Below are positions 1 through 8,521 of a stretch of DNA of 64,000 nucleotides, one piece after another. The DNA comes from Mycolicibacterium hippocampi (GTDB lineage Bacteria > Actinomycetota > Actinomycetes > Mycobacteriales > Mycobacteriaceae). The notes beneath the pieces are model-generated. The model saw only the letters and a list, made by a program, of their open reading frames with translations, was not told the origin of the DNA and searched no databases. The stretch covers positions 4,774,001 to 4,838,000 of the forward strand of contig NZ_BLLB01000002.1 in the NCBI RefSeq assembly GCF_010723735.1, in the 5' to 3' direction. Made by a program: the position numbers and the translations under genes. The first letter of the stretch is position 1; the number at the start of each line of letters is the position of its first letter.

Positions 1-684
1 GAACTCCTGGAACGCGTCCATGTAGAGCTTCCAGTTCGCCTTGACCTCGGAGCGGTAGTGGAAGCGCGACGTCATCCTGTCGAACGGATAGCCTTCGAGA
101 TCGGTGATCATCGGCCCGAGGAAGTCCCGCAGCGTCTGCTCCGGTTCCGGTGCGAAGTTGACGAAGATGAAGCCTTCCCAGACCTCGCAGTGCACCGGGA
201 CCAGCCCGTAGCGGCTCTTGTCGAGGTCGAAGAATTCGCCCTCCTGCTGCACGAACGTCAGGTTGCCGTCCAGGTCGTAGCGCCATGCGTGGTACTTGCA
301 GGTGAACTGCCGGCAGACGCCGCTGGTCTCCTCGAGCGGCATGTCATTCCACACGAGCTTGTTGCCGCGGTGCCTGCAGATGTTGTGGTACGCCTTCACC
401 TCACCCGACCCGATTCCCCGGTCGCTTCGCTCCTGCCCGCCGGACGCGGTCCGCACCACGATGATCGAGGTGTTGGCGACCTTCAGTTCCTTGGTGAAGT
501 AACTGCCCTTGCGGGGGATCTGTTCGACACGGCCCACATTGAGCCATGCGCGCTTGAAGACCGCCTTGCGTTCGACTTCGTAGAACTCCGGGTCGATCGA
601 GTCCTCGTAGGACACCGGCCCGGTCCCCAGCTGCGGGTAGTGCTCAGTCCAGCTGCCTTCTGGCGGTTTGGGAAATCGGGCCAT
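1..684 (-). CDS. Rieske 2Fe-2S aromatic ring-hydroxylating oxygenase, alpha subunit (3' end cut by window)
   Basis: Large-subunit terminal oxygenase of a Rieske non-heme iron system, expected to hydroxylate an aromatic or polycyclic substrate using electrons from a separate reductase. The first 228 residues are present. The Rieske ligands are visible as CRH and, after CRQFT, CKYH. The sequence ends in NWKLYMDAFQEF, just before the mononuclear-iron 2-His region, so the catalytic half lies outside the window. Start ATG at 684 follows AGGAG. It is closely similar to the complete Rieske protein at 30087-31430, sharing QQEGEFFDLDK and YGLVPV. It is divergent from the aldehyde dehydrogenase gene. 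Substrate unknown. Confidence 0.9.
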   Translation of the reverse strand, partial: MARFPKPPEGSWTEHYPQLGTGPVSYEDSIDPEFYEVERKAVFKRAWLNVGRVEQIPRKGSYFTKELKVANTSIIVVRTASGGQERSDRGIGSGEVKAYHNICRHRGNKLVWNDMPLEETSGVCRQFTCKYHAWRYDLDGNLTFVQQEGEFFDLDKSRYGLVPVHCEVWEGFIFVNFAPEPEQTLRDFLGPMITDLEGYPFDRMTSRFHYRSEVKANWKLYMDAFQEF

Positions 685-879
685 GGTCGTCTCCTGTTGA
701 CTTCATTCACTGTCGGGGCCGCCCGCTCGCGAAGCGCCGGACGAGTCTCTGAGGCAAACAAGCACGCACAGCTGCCTTTTCGCCATTTCGGAGGAGACGG
801 CAGTTTCGACGGTATATGCTTGCCCAGGCAATCGCAAGTAGTTGATATTGAGCGGAACGTCAGGACGGAGACAGGCGGC
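685..879. promoter_or_regulatory. Divergent promoter region with inverted repeat TTGCCCAGGCAA
   Basis: 195-bp gap between the divergent Rieske and aldehyde dehydrogenase genes. It holds TTGCC-CA-GGCAA at 820-831, placed to act as an operator for one or both genes. No -10/-35 boxes can be assigned with confidence. Which regulator binds is unknown. Confidence 0.35.
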
Positions 880-2361
880 GTGGGTTACGACGAGCTGTTC
901 ATCGGCGGCGCATGGCGCAAGCCCAGCACCGATCAGCGCATCGAGATCGTCTCGCCCCATACCGAGACGCACGTCGCACGGGTGGCCGCCGCCGCACCGG
1001 CCGACGTGGACCTGGCGGTTCAGTCCGCGCGGGCCGCGTTCGACAGCGGCCCGTGGCCCAGGACCTCTCCGGCAGAACGCATCGATGCGGTGCTCGGACT
1101 CGCCGAGATCTACGGCGGGCGTCGGGCCGACATGGCGGCGCTGATCACCTCCGAGATCGGCGCGCCCATCAGCTTCGCCCAGCGGGCGCAGGTGGCGCTG
1201 CCGTGGACGATGATGAGCGCGTTCTGCGATGTGGCGCAATCGTATCCGTGGCAGGAGGCGCGGCCCGGGCGCTACGGCTCCGACATCACGATCCTGCGCC
1301 AGCCGGTCGGCGTCGTCGCGGCCATCGTCCCGTGGAACATGCCGCAGTTCCTGATCGTCACGAAGCTGGTCCCGGCGCTACTGGCCGGGTGCGCCGTGAT
1401 CCTCAAGCCGGCACCCGAATCGCCGCTCAACGCGCTGCTGCTCGCCGAGCTCATCACCGAGGCGGGGCTGCCGCCTGGCGTCGTGAGCGTGCTGCCCGGC
1501 GACGGTGCCGTCGGCGAGCACCTGGTCAGACACCCGGGGGTGGACAAGGTGTCCTTTACCGGTTCGACTGCCGCAGGCAGAGCCGTGGCCGCGGCCTGCG
1601 CCGCCGACCTGCGCCGGGTCAGCCTCGAACTCGGCGGCAAGTCGGCTGCGATCGTGCTCGACGACGCGGATCCGGCCACCGTCGCGACCGGCGTGCGGTC
1701 GGCCAGCCTGAGCAACAGTGGTCAGATCTGCAACGCGCTGACCCGGATTCTGGTGCCACGAACCCGCGCAACCGAATTCACCGACGCACTGGCAGCCGAG
1801 GTGAGTGCGCTCGTCGTCGGCGACCCGACAGACAGCGGGACACAGGTCGGGCCACTCGTCGCGCAGCGGCAGCAGCAGCGTGTCGCCGGATACCTCGAGC
1901 AGGGGGTACGCGACGGCGCCCGCATCGTAACCGGCGGTAGCGGTACGCCCGACGGCTGCGACCGCGGGTGGTACGTCAAGCCCACCCTGTTCGACCAGGC
2001 GGACAATTCGATGGCCATCGCCCGCGAGGAGATCTTCGGCCCGGTGCTGACCGTCATCGCCTATGACGACGAAGACGAGGCGGTGGCCATCGCCAATGAC
2101 TCGGACTACGGGCTGGCCGGATCGGTGTTCACCGCGGACACCGACCGCGGAATGGCCATCGCCGCCGCGATCCGCACCGGCACCTTCGGCGTCAACCAGG
2201 GCTACACGATGGACCCGTTCGCACCGTTCGGCGGGGTGAAGGCCAGTGGATACGGGCGAGAGCTCGGCCCCGAGGGCATTGACGGCTACACCGACAGCAA
2301 ATCGATATCCATCGCAGCGAAAAAGGATCCGGCCGCCGCAGCGGCGGGAAAGGGAGCGTGA
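880..2361 (+). CDS. Aldehyde dehydrogenase (NAD(P)+-dependent, ALDH superfamily)
   Basis: Oxidises an aldehyde to the acid with NAD(P)+. The 493-residue length is typical. Visible signatures are PWNMP for the cofactor-binding region, LELGGKSA with the general-base Glu near residue 250, and NSGQICNA with the nucleophilic Cys near 283. EEIFGPVL and FGVNQG lie near the C-terminus. GTG at 880 is chosen because GGAG lies 9 bases upstream and homology begins at GYDELFIGGAW; the reading frame is open far upstream but that part is antisense to the Rieske gene. It is followed after 4 bases by the EBP-like gene, so the two are probably cotranscribed. A role on an aldehyde from side-chain or alcohol oxidation is inference. 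Confidence 0.9.
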   Translation: MGYDELFIGGAWRKPSTDQRIEIVSPHTETHVARVAAAAPADVDLAVQSARAAFDSGPWPRTSPAERIDAVLGLAEIYGGRRADMAALITSEIGAPISFAQRAQVALPWTMMSAFCDVAQSYPWQEARPGRYGSDITILRQPVGVVAAIVPWNMPQFLIVTKLVPALLAGCAVILKPAPESPLNALLLAELITEAGLPPGVVSVLPGDGAVGEHLVRHPGVDKVSFTGSTAAGRAVAAACAADLRRVSLELGGKSAAIVLDDADPATVATGVRSASLSNSGQICNALTRILVPRTRATEFTDALAAEVSALVVGDPTDSGTQVGPLVAQRQQQRVAGYLEQGVRDGARIVTGGSGTPDGCDRGWYVKPTLFDQADNSMAIAREEIFGPVLTVIAYDDEDEAVAIANDSDYGLAGSVFTADTDRGMAIAAAIRTGTFGVNQGYTMDPFAPFGGVKASGYGRELGPEGIDGYTDSKSISIAAKKDPAAAAAGKGA

Positions 2362-2365
2362 CGCT

Positions 2366-3166
2366 GTGACGACACTGCAGACCCGCGAACCGAATTTCGC
2401 CCGCCCGGTCGCTCCGCACCGGGCACGGATCTACCTCGGCGTCGGGCTGCTGACCGGGGTGGTTTTCCTGGGGATGACGATCGGCGTGCAGTTCGGGCTG
2501 ATCACACCGAGCTTCACCGCCGACGTCATCGCCAACCTGCTCTTCGGTGTCCCGGTGATCTTGGTTCCGCTGGTCATCCTGTGGGACGCACCGGGCGAGA
2601 ACCGAACACGGCTCGACAAGGCCGCCGAGCTCACACTGTTCTACCTGCCCTACACGGCATGCAGCCAGATCGGCTACGAGTTGATGTTCCTGATCGGCCA
2701 TCCGCTCGGCTGGTGGACGCCGACGACGGACCCCGGCTGGAAGTGGTTGTGGTGGCAGTACGCGCTGGCCGACACTCGCTACGTCAGCGGAAACCCGTGG
2801 ATATTCGCGCTCGAGGTGGTCGGCGTGGTCACCGGCGTCATCGTGTTCGTCATGTGGACGAGGTTGATCAAGGTGGATCTGTCCACGGAGTCCCGGATCC
2901 GTTGCCTCTGGGGCGCCTTCGCCGGCTGCGCTGTTCTGATGAGCAGCACCGCGGTGTACTTCCTGTCCGAGGTGGGCGCCGGCTTCGAGAACATCGGCCA
3001 GGACGGATATGGCCTGGGCTTCAAATTCATCGCCGAGAACGTGCCGTTCATCGTGCTGCCACCGCTGGTGCTCTACGCGATCTACCTTCAGATCGACTAC
3101 CTCACGCGGCGGGCAGGGCAGGCGGGGTTCGCTATGCAGGCAGACCGAGGATTCGTCGAGCGATGA
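2366..3166 (+). CDS. Emopamil-binding protein (EBP)-like / EXPERA-domain membrane protein
   Basis: 266-residue protein with about five to six hydrophobic segments. The central WWQYALADTRY, the Glu in FALEVV, and YFLSEVGAGFEN followed by AENVPFIVLPPLVL match the order of signatures in eukaryotic EBP (WKEYAKGDSRY, CMETI, YFLTE..GF, LPG). EBP is sterol delta8-delta7 isomerase, an ER membrane enzyme. Here the protein would sit in the cytoplasmic membrane. The GTG start is 4 bases after the aldehyde dehydrogenase stop. Isomerisation of a double bond in an isoprenoid or steroid is inference; a ligand-binding role without catalysis is also possible. Confidence 0.7.
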   Translation: MTTLQTREPNFARPVAPHRARIYLGVGLLTGVVFLGMTIGVQFGLITPSFTADVIANLLFGVPVILVPLVILWDAPGENRTRLDKAAELTLFYLPYTACSQIGYELMFLIGHPLGWWTPTTDPGWKWLWWQYALADTRYVSGNPWIFALEVVGVVTGVIVFVMWTRLIKVDLSTESRIRCLWGAFAGCAVLMSSTAVYFLSEVGAGFENIGQDGYGLGFKFIAENVPFIVLPPLVLYAIYLQIDYLTRRAGQAGFAMQADRGFVER

Positions 3167-3188
3167 CGTTGCGCTGACCGGTCGCCCG

Positions 3189-4025
3189 CTATTTCAAGCA
3201 GCTGCCCAGATCGATGGGCATCGCGACCCCGGTGACGAAGCGGGAGTCGTCGGAGGCGAAGAACATCACGGCGTTGGTGATGTCTTCGGCCTCGACCCAC
3301 GGCCGCGGCATGGTGTGGAACATCTGGCAGATGGGCGCGATGTCGTCGGGGCCAGGGTTCTCCAGATCCGGCCGGAATAGGTCGAACGTCTGCTGGTTCA
3401 TCACCAGCGGGGTGTCGACGTGGGTGGGATGCACGCTGTTCACCCGAATCATGTGCTGTCCCAGCTCGACCGCGCAGGATCGCATCAGGCCGACCACTCC
3501 GTGTTTCGCCGAAACATATTGACCCATCTGCGGATACGCTTTCAGGCCAGCGACCGAGCTGGTCAACACGATTGACCCGCCCAGCCCTCCGGCGATCATG
3601 TGTGGAATGCCCGCCTTCACGGTTTTCCATACGCCGGTGAGGTTGATGTCCATCATGGCCTGCCACACAGGTTCTTCCAGCATCTCGATGGTCTGGCCTC
3701 CGTTGCCGATGCCGGCGTTGGCCAAGATGATGTCCAGCCTGCCGAATTCGGCGACCCCGCGGTCCACGACAGATTTCATGGCGTCGAAGTCACGGACGTC
3801 GGCCTCTTCGGCGATGATGCGCCGACCAAGCGCCTCGACCCTTTCCTTCGTCTCCAACAGGTCTCCGGGCGAGGCGAGTTCCAGCTGACAGTGGTCGACG
3901 TTCTTGCAGATGTCGATCGCGATGATGTCGGCGCCCTCTTCAGCGAGTTTCAGCACGTGGCTGCGCCCCTGTCCGCGGGCTGCACCCGTGACAAAAGCGA
4001 CCTTTCCCTCTACCCGTCCGGCCAT
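3189..4025 (-). CDS. Mycofactocin-coupled SDR family oxidoreductase
   Basis: Short-chain dehydrogenase of 278 residues, starting MAGRVEGKVAFVTGAARGQG, the N-terminal signature of the family whose NAD(H) is held tightly and re-oxidised through mycofactocin. The glycine-rich motif TGAARGQG is near residue 14, NANAG-type ANAG near 93, catalytic Ser in LTSSVAG, and Y-x3-K in YVSAKHG. The long insertion after the second strand (VDHCQL to RRIIAEE) is also family-typical. It follows the P450 gene by 18 bases and is convergent with the EBP-like gene. It probably oxidises the alcohol made by the neighbouring P450. A second copy of this P450-SDR pair lies at 37399-39480. Confidence 0.88.
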   Translation of the reverse strand: MAGRVEGKVAFVTGAARGQGRSHVLKLAEEGADIIAIDICKNVDHCQLELASPGDLLETKERVEALGRRIIAEEADVRDFDAMKSVVDRGVAEFGRLDIILANAGIGNGGQTIEMLEEPVWQAMMDINLTGVWKTVKAGIPHMIAGGLGGSIVLTSSVAGLKAYPQMGQYVSAKHGVVGLMRSCAVELGQHMIRVNSVHPTHVDTPLVMNQQTFDLFRPDLENPGPDDIAPICQMFHTMPRPWVEAEDITNAVMFFASDDSRFVTGVAMPIDLGSCLK

Positions 4026-4043
4026 TTCAAGGTCCCTTCGTTG

Positions 4044-5252
4044 TCATACCCGTGCAGGCATGCTGTCCCAGCCGCGCACTGTGGAGGACGAGGAAAACAC
4101 CGCACTGTCGAGATCCACCTCCCAGTCCGGGAATCGGTTCATGATCTCGTCCAACGCAATTCGCCCCTCGATGCGCGCCAATGCGTTGCCGAGGCAATAG
4201 TGGGCACCTATTCCGAATGACAGATGCTGACGGGGCGAGCGGGTGATATCGAAGGTGTCCGCGTCGTCGCCGAAGCGACGTTCGTCGCGGTTGGCCGCGC
4301 CGATCAACGTGAGAATGCTGCTCCCCTCGGGCACCGTTGTGCCGTGTAGCTGGACATCGCGCGTGACGTATCGCGCGGCCTGGAGTGCGGGCGGCTCGAA
4401 TCTCAACATCTCTTCGATAGCGCCCGGCAGCAGAGTGCGATCGGCTACCAACCGCGCGCGTTGCGCAGGATGTTCGGACAACAGCTTGCCCGCCCAACCG
4501 ATCAGTCGGGTTGTGGTCTCCGCGCCTGCCACCGCAACCAGGTTCATGAACATCAGCAGTTCTTCTCGTCGCAATTTTCTGGTGCTGCCCGTCTCGTCCT
4601 CGAACTCCGCATGGAGCAACTCGGTCGTCAAGTCATCAGCCGGATGGTCGGCGCGCCAGTCGATGAAGTCGGCGAACACCTGGCCATCCGTAATCGCACC
4701 GTCCGGGTTGTCCGTCATCTGGCCACCGCGCTCGGTACGCACGAACTTCTCGCCGTCCTCCTGCACAAGACGCTGGTAGTCCTCGGGAATTCCGAACAGC
4801 ATGCCGACCACCCGCAGCGGCATCACCGCCCCGAGCTGCTCGACGAAGTCGAACCGGTCACCACCTACCAACGGGTCCAGACACCGGGCGGTGAACTCGC
4901 GGATCTTCGGTTCAAGGCCGCTGATCTTGCGGGGCGTGAAGGCCCGCGACAGCAGACCTCGATGGAAGTCGTGGACCGGCGGATCCTCGAAGACCAGCAG
5001 GCCCGATGGGATCTCGATGCCCGACTTGATGATCTCGAGAACCGCGCCGCGGGCGGAGCTGAACGACTGGTGGTCTACCAGGACGCGGCTGGCGTCATCG
5101 AACCGGCTCACCGCATAGAAGTCGTGGACCTCGTTGTAGTACAGCGGGGCGTCATCGCGGAAACGTTTGAACGTGGGATACGGATCCGCATTGAGCTCAG
5201 CGTCCCAGGGGTCGTAGGCCAACTGGCCTGCTGGAGCAATGGACACAGTCAC
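4044..5252 (-). CDS. Cytochrome P450
   Basis: Soluble bacterial P450 of 402 residues. The I-helix reads AGAETTTR near residue 240 (Glu in place of the common Asp before TT). The ExxR motif is EEMLR. The heme loop is FGIGAHYCLG with Cys near 352. It should hydroxylate a hydrophobic substrate with electrons from a ferredoxin that is not encoded beside it. It lies 3 bases after the SnoaL-like gene and is followed by the mycofactocin SDR, so all three form an operon. It has the same length and layout as the P450 at 37399-38607 (FEDPP, LSR.FTPRK, ARCLDPLVG shared). P450 family number and substrate cannot be assigned. Confidence 0.95.
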   Translation of the reverse strand: MTVSIAPAGQLAYDPWDAELNADPYPTFKRFRDDAPLYYNEVHDFYAVSRFDDASRVLVDHQSFSSARGAVLEIIKSGIEIPSGLLVFEDPPVHDFHRGLLSRAFTPRKISGLEPKIREFTARCLDPLVGGDRFDFVEQLGAVMPLRVVGMLFGIPEDYQRLVQEDGEKFVRTERGGQMTDNPDGAITDGQVFADFIDWRADHPADDLTTELLHAEFEDETGSTRKLRREELLMFMNLVAVAGAETTTRLIGWAGKLLSEHPAQRARLVADRTLLPGAIEEMLRFEPPALQAARYVTRDVQLHGTTVPEGSSILTLIGAANRDERRFGDDADTFDITRSPRQHLSFGIGAHYCLGNALARIEGRIALDEIMNRFPDWEVDLDSAVFSSSSTVRGWDSMPARV

Positions 5253-5255
5253 CTT

Positions 5256-5780
5256 TCAGAAACTCAGGCCGTGCTTCTCGAAATGCTTTGCCAGCGCCTG
5301 CATGTACCCGTCTCCGTGGAAGGGCCCACGCGCGCCTATCGCCGCCTCCAAGAACGGGCCGTACTCTTCGTCGTTCACATATGTCGACCAGTGCACGATC
5401 TCAGCGTCCTCGTTGGTATCGACGAAGCTGATCGAATAGAAGCCCATCACCTTGCCGTCGTTGACGTTCGTTCCCTCCCACCGGTAACGCATGACGAAAC
5501 CGTTCTCGGCCGGCCAGCATTTGTAATCGACAGGCTTCCAATCGGGGAAGGTGATGCCGTACGCCTTGGCCTCCACGGTGGCAGCGGTATCCCAGTGCGT
5601 CGCCACGTCCTTGAGTACCAGTTCCTGCCCGGCAACGAAGTACGGCGAGGTGTAGACAGCGTCGTCGGTGAACACCCACTCGTCGTAGGTCTCGCCCTGC
5701 TGCACCTTCTGCAACACGTACTTGTCCCGGTAGCTCTCGGCCATACGGCGGTGTTTCGCGATGCGCTCTTCCAGCTTCAT
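5256..5780 (-). CDS. SnoaL-like / NTF2-fold family protein
   Basis: About 174 residues, alpha+beta cone type by pattern, rich in aromatic residues (WDTAATVEAKAYG, YRWEGTNVNDG, GFYSISF). Proteins of this fold include isomerases, hydratases and non-catalytic ligand-binding proteins. ATG at 5780 is preferred over the in-frame ATG at 5819 because AAGGAG lies about 12 bases upstream. First gene of the SnoaL-P450-SDR operon, divergent from a TetR gene with the operator at 5893-5906 between. Could process or bind the P450 substrate; the reaction is unknown. Confidence 0.7.
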   Translation of the reverse strand: MKLEERIAKHRRMAESYRDKYVLQKVQQGETYDEWVFTDDAVYTSPYFVAGQELVLKDVATHWDTAATVEAKAYGITFPDWKPVDYKCWPAENGFVMRYRWEGTNVNDGKVMGFYSISFVDTNEDAEIVHWSTYVNDEEYGPFLEAAIGARGPFHGDGYMQALAKHFEKHGLSF

Positions 5781-5885
5781 TCCGAGAGGTCTCCTTCGAC
5801 CCTTTGAAAGGTCTTGCATTTTCGGCGATTTAGAGGGGATGCGGCACGCGGAGGCGCCGCGTCATCCCACAATATACAAACTCGT

Positions 5886-5908
5886 CTCTTTTATACAAGA
5901 GCGTATAT
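5886..5908. promoter_or_regulatory. Operator: nested inverted repeats including ATAC-AAGAGC-GTAT
   Basis: In the divergent promoter between the SnoaL-like gene and the TetR gene. ATAC-N6-GTAT spans 5893-5906, and an overlapping CTCTT-N6-AAGAG spans 5886-5901. A further ATATAC at 5872-5877 is the inverse of GTATAT at 5903-5908. The ATAC-N6-GTAT spacing recurs at 7288-7301 and 9171-9184 next to two paralogous TetR genes, which supports it as the family operator. Confidence 0.6.
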
Positions 5909-5961
5909 GAACTGTGCGGCGTAGCCGAGCCATCCGGAACACAACCTGGAAGGATCAAGCC

Positions 5962-6612
5962 GTGGCAGAACGATGGACGCGGCAGCGGCGCATGGAACAC
6001 ACCCGGAGCCTGCTGCTCGATGCAGCGCAGGAAGTCTTCGCGAAGCAGGGTTTCGGCGGTGCCGCGCTCGACGACATCGCCGAGGTCGCGGGTTATACGC
6101 GCGGGGCGATCTACTCCCACTTCGGCACCAAGGAGGAACTCTTCCTCGCCGTGATCGAACGCCACATCAATCGCTTCCTGGACAGCTTCGCCGATGTGAT
6201 CGAATCGTTCGAGGGCCTGGACACTCTCGACGTCGAACGGCTTGCCGAGAAGTGGCGTGACCTCACCATCGCGGGGCCGGACAGCGCAGCGCTGGGTTAC
6301 GAGTTCTCGCTATTCCTTCTGCGCAATCCCGACGCCCGCGACCGACTGACCGCCCAGCGCGAGGAGGCGGTGAGTTCGCTCGCGAACTACATCACCATCC
6401 ACATCGACCGCTTGGGCGGCGAACTCCAGATGCCTGCAGAAACCCTCGCGCGACTGCTCATCGCCAGCAATGAAGGCATCACGATCTTCGGGCACATCGA
6501 TGGTGACGACCTGTTCGGACCCTTTCTGCAGATGGTGATGGCCAACGTATCGCCCAAGCCCGCCCCACCCACAAGGCCTCGCCGACGGGCCGACCGAGCG
6601 TCGCCGACGTAG
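5962..6612 (+). CDS. TetR/AcrR family transcriptional regulator
   Basis: 216-residue regulator. The N-terminal helix-turn-helix is clear (LLDAAQEVFAKQGFGGAALDDIAEVAGYTRGAIYSHF, about residues 18-52, given here as a span of the domain). GTG at 5962 follows GGAAGGA and gives the N-terminus VAERWTRQRRMEHTRSLLL, matching the paralogs at 6640-7242 and 8522-9124. The C-terminus has a basic Pro/Arg-rich tail. It probably represses the divergent SnoaL-P450-SDR operon and itself through the site at 5893-5906. Ligand unknown. It is convergent with the next TetR gene. Confidence 0.88.
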   Translation: MAERWTRQRRMEHTRSLLLDAAQEVFAKQGFGGAALDDIAEVAGYTRGAIYSHFGTKEELFLAVIERHINRFLDSFADVIESFEGLDTLDVERLAEKWRDLTIAGPDSAALGYEFSLFLLRNPDARDRLTAQREEAVSSLANYITIHIDRLGGELQMPAETLARLLIASNEGITIFGHIDGDDLFGPFLQMVMANVSPKPAPPTRPRRRADRASPT

Positions 6613-6639
6613 CCTGGAACGTCAGGATATCGATCCGCG

Positions 6640-7242
6640 TCAGGGCAGCTTGATCGCTGACATGTACATCTCGATCACTGGACGGTAGAGGTCGACATCG
6701 TCGAGTTCGCTTCCCAGCACCACAGAATCGCTGGTGGCGACCAGCACCTGAGCCAAGGTCAGCGGCTCGATCAGCAGGGACCCACCGAGCCGGTCGATGC
6801 CCTCGACGATGAATTTCGCGAGCGCCTCCACGACCTCTGACCGCTTCTCCGCGACGCGCTCGCGCGCATCAGGATTGCGGAGCAGGTAGAGCGCGAACTC
6901 ATGCCCGAGTGCGGCGTGCTCGGCGCCGCGGTCACGGCTGAGGTGCCGCCAGCGCGCGGCGATCTCGTCGAGCTCTCTCGATCCGACCTGCTCCGCGGAC
7001 GCCATGACCTCGGCGAAGTTGTCGAAGTAGCGGCGCCAGTACCGGTCACTCACGGCCAGGAACAGGTCTTCCTTCGTGGCGAAGTGCTTGTAGATGGCGC
7101 CTTTGGTGTAGCCCGCCGCGTGCGCGATGTCGTCGAGAGTGGCCGGCGCGAAGCCCTTTTCCGCGAAGACATCCTCAGCGGCGTCCAGCAGCAGCGAACG
7201 CGTGTGCTCCAGACGTCGTTCCCGCGTCCAGCGCTCCACCAT
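6640..7242 (-). CDS. TetR/AcrR family transcriptional regulator (paralog 1 of the AveC modules)
   Basis: 200-residue TetR regulator beginning MVERWTRERRLEHTRSLLL. The start at 7242 is set by agreement with the paralog at 8522-9124, which gives exactly the same 603-nt length. No strong ribosome-binding site is visible, so a leaderless or near-leaderless transcript is possible. DNA-binding domain about residues 10-55 (TLDDIAHAAGYTKGAIYKHF). Divergent from the AveC-like gene at 7348 with the shared operator 7288-7301 between them, so it probably controls that gene. Confidence 0.88.
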   Translation of the reverse strand: MVERWTRERRLEHTRSLLLDAAEDVFAEKGFAPATLDDIAHAAGYTKGAIYKHFATKEDLFLAVSDRYWRRYFDNFAEVMASAEQVGSRELDEIAARWRHLSRDRGAEHAALGHEFALYLLRNPDARERVAEKRSEVVEALAKFIVEGIDRLGGSLLIEPLTLAQVLVATSDSVVLGSELDDVDLYRPVIEMYMSAIKLP

Positions 7243-7280
7243 GCCGAAAGTGTGCCACAGAATCTGAGAAACCCTCTGGA

Positions 7281-7308
7281 CATTCAGATACTGATTGGTA
7301 TATTTCCG
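7281..7308. promoter_or_regulatory. Operator ATAC-TGATTG-GTAT between TetR and AveC-like gene
   Basis: The palindrome core is 7288-7301. The flanks (CATTCAG on the left, ATTT and CGA on the right) are also conserved in the equivalent site at 9164-9191, far more than in the rest of the intergenic DNA. The site lies 46 bases before the GTG of the AveC-like gene and 45 bases before the TetR ATG, suited to control both. Confidence 0.65.
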
Positions 7309-7347
7309 AGCTGGTGCGCATCGTGCGCACGTCTCAGGAGGGGCTTC

Positions 7348-8517
7348 GTGAGCGATTCGCCGAACAGGAAATCCGCCGTCACGCATTCGGTGAGCGACAC
7401 CGTCGGCATGGGCGCGGTCACCCCGCGGTCGTCGAATGCCATCAAGATCTGGGCGACCGTCGGCGCCGTGTTCCTGGCGCTGACGCTGTATCTCATCATC
7501 CGATGGGTCAGCGGACCCTACTTCGAGCCTGTGGCGGGAGGGCCGAGCGAGCCACCGCTGTACATGAAGATCCCGTTGATCGCCAACGCGGTGGTGCTCT
7601 GGATCGGCCTGCCATTCGCACTCTGGTTCTTCATCATCCGGCCCTGGGTGCGGGAGAAGCGCATCACCCTCGACGGCATGCTGCTGGTGTCGATGGGCCT
7701 GATGATGTTCCAGGACCCGATGCTCAACTACTACAGCACCTGGTGCACCTACAACGCCTGGCTGTTCAACCAGGGATCCTGGGCACCGCACTTTCCGGGC
7801 TGGGTGGCGCACGAGGAACCGGGCCACACGGTGCCCGAACCCCTGCTGACCAACATTCCCGGCTACATGTACGGCGTGCTGCTGCTCACCATCGTCGGAT
7901 GCGCGATCATGCGCAAGATCAAGAACCGGTGGCCGGGGATCAGCAATCTGCGACTGGTCTTGGTCACGTATGCGATCGCCTTCGTCTTCGACTTCATCAT
8001 GGAGGCGCTCATCCTCCTGCCGATCGGCTTCTACTCCTACCCCGGCGCCATTCAGTCGCTGTCGTTCAATGCCGGCACCTACTATCAGTGGCCCATCTAC
8101 GAGGGGCTGATGTGGGGTGGCGTCCAGACGGCGCTGTGCTGCCTGCGCTTCTTCACCGATGACCGGGGACGCACCTTGGTCGAACGTGGACTGGACAGCA
8201 TCCGCGGTGGGTTCGTCAAGCAGCAGTTCATCCGCTTCCTGGCGATCTTCGGCGGTGTCAGCGCATGCTTCTTCCTCTTCTACAACGTGCCCGCGACCTG
8301 GCTCGGCATGCATGGCGACCCGTGGCCCGAAGACGTGCAGAAGCGCTCGTACTTCAATCCCGGCATCTGTGGTGAGGGGACCGACCGGCCGTGCCCGAAC
8401 CCTGATGTGTTGCCGTACCCGACCAAGCACTCGGGCTACATCAACCACGACGGCGAATTCGTTCTGCCGGAAGGCGCCGAGATGCCCTCGCCCGTGCCCA
8501 TCCAACGCGGGCAATGA
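7348..8517 (+). CDS. Spirocyclase AveC family membrane protein (copy 1)
   Basis: 389-residue polytopic membrane protein with about seven hydrophobic segments. It contains conserved polar/aromatic blocks FQDPMLNYYSTWCTYN, SYPGAIQSLSFNAGTYYQWP and FFTDDRGRTLVERGLD that I recognise from the AveC-like family; AveC forms spiroketals and dehydrates in avermectin synthesis. GTG at 7348 is chosen for AGGAGG 7 bases upstream and by match to the paralog at 9260. Very similar to that paralog over the whole length. It is divergent from its own TetR. The reaction in mycobacteria is not known; action on a lipid or isoprenoid substrate is inference. Confidence 0.75.
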   Translation: MSDSPNRKSAVTHSVSDTVGMGAVTPRSSNAIKIWATVGAVFLALTLYLIIRWVSGPYFEPVAGGPSEPPLYMKIPLIANAVVLWIGLPFALWFFIIRPWVREKRITLDGMLLVSMGLMMFQDPMLNYYSTWCTYNAWLFNQGSWAPHFPGWVAHEEPGHTVPEPLLTNIPGYMYGVLLLTIVGCAIMRKIKNRWPGISNLRLVLVTYAIAFVFDFIMEALILLPIGFYSYPGAIQSLSFNAGTYYQWPIYEGLMWGGVQTALCCLRFFTDDRGRTLVERGLDSIRGGFVKQQFIRFLAIFGGVSACFFLFYNVPATWLGMHGDPWPEDVQKRSYFNPGICGEGTDRPCPNPDVLPYPTKHSGYINHDGEFVLPEGAEMPSPVPIQRGQ

Positions 8518-8521
8518 GCCC

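Noticed and set aside
58..879. Long plus-strand open frame in front of the aldehyde dehydrogenase
   Set aside because: It is antisense to the Rieske gene, and aldehyde dehydrogenase homology begins only at GTG 880 with a ribosome-binding site. High-GC DNA often leaves such frames open.
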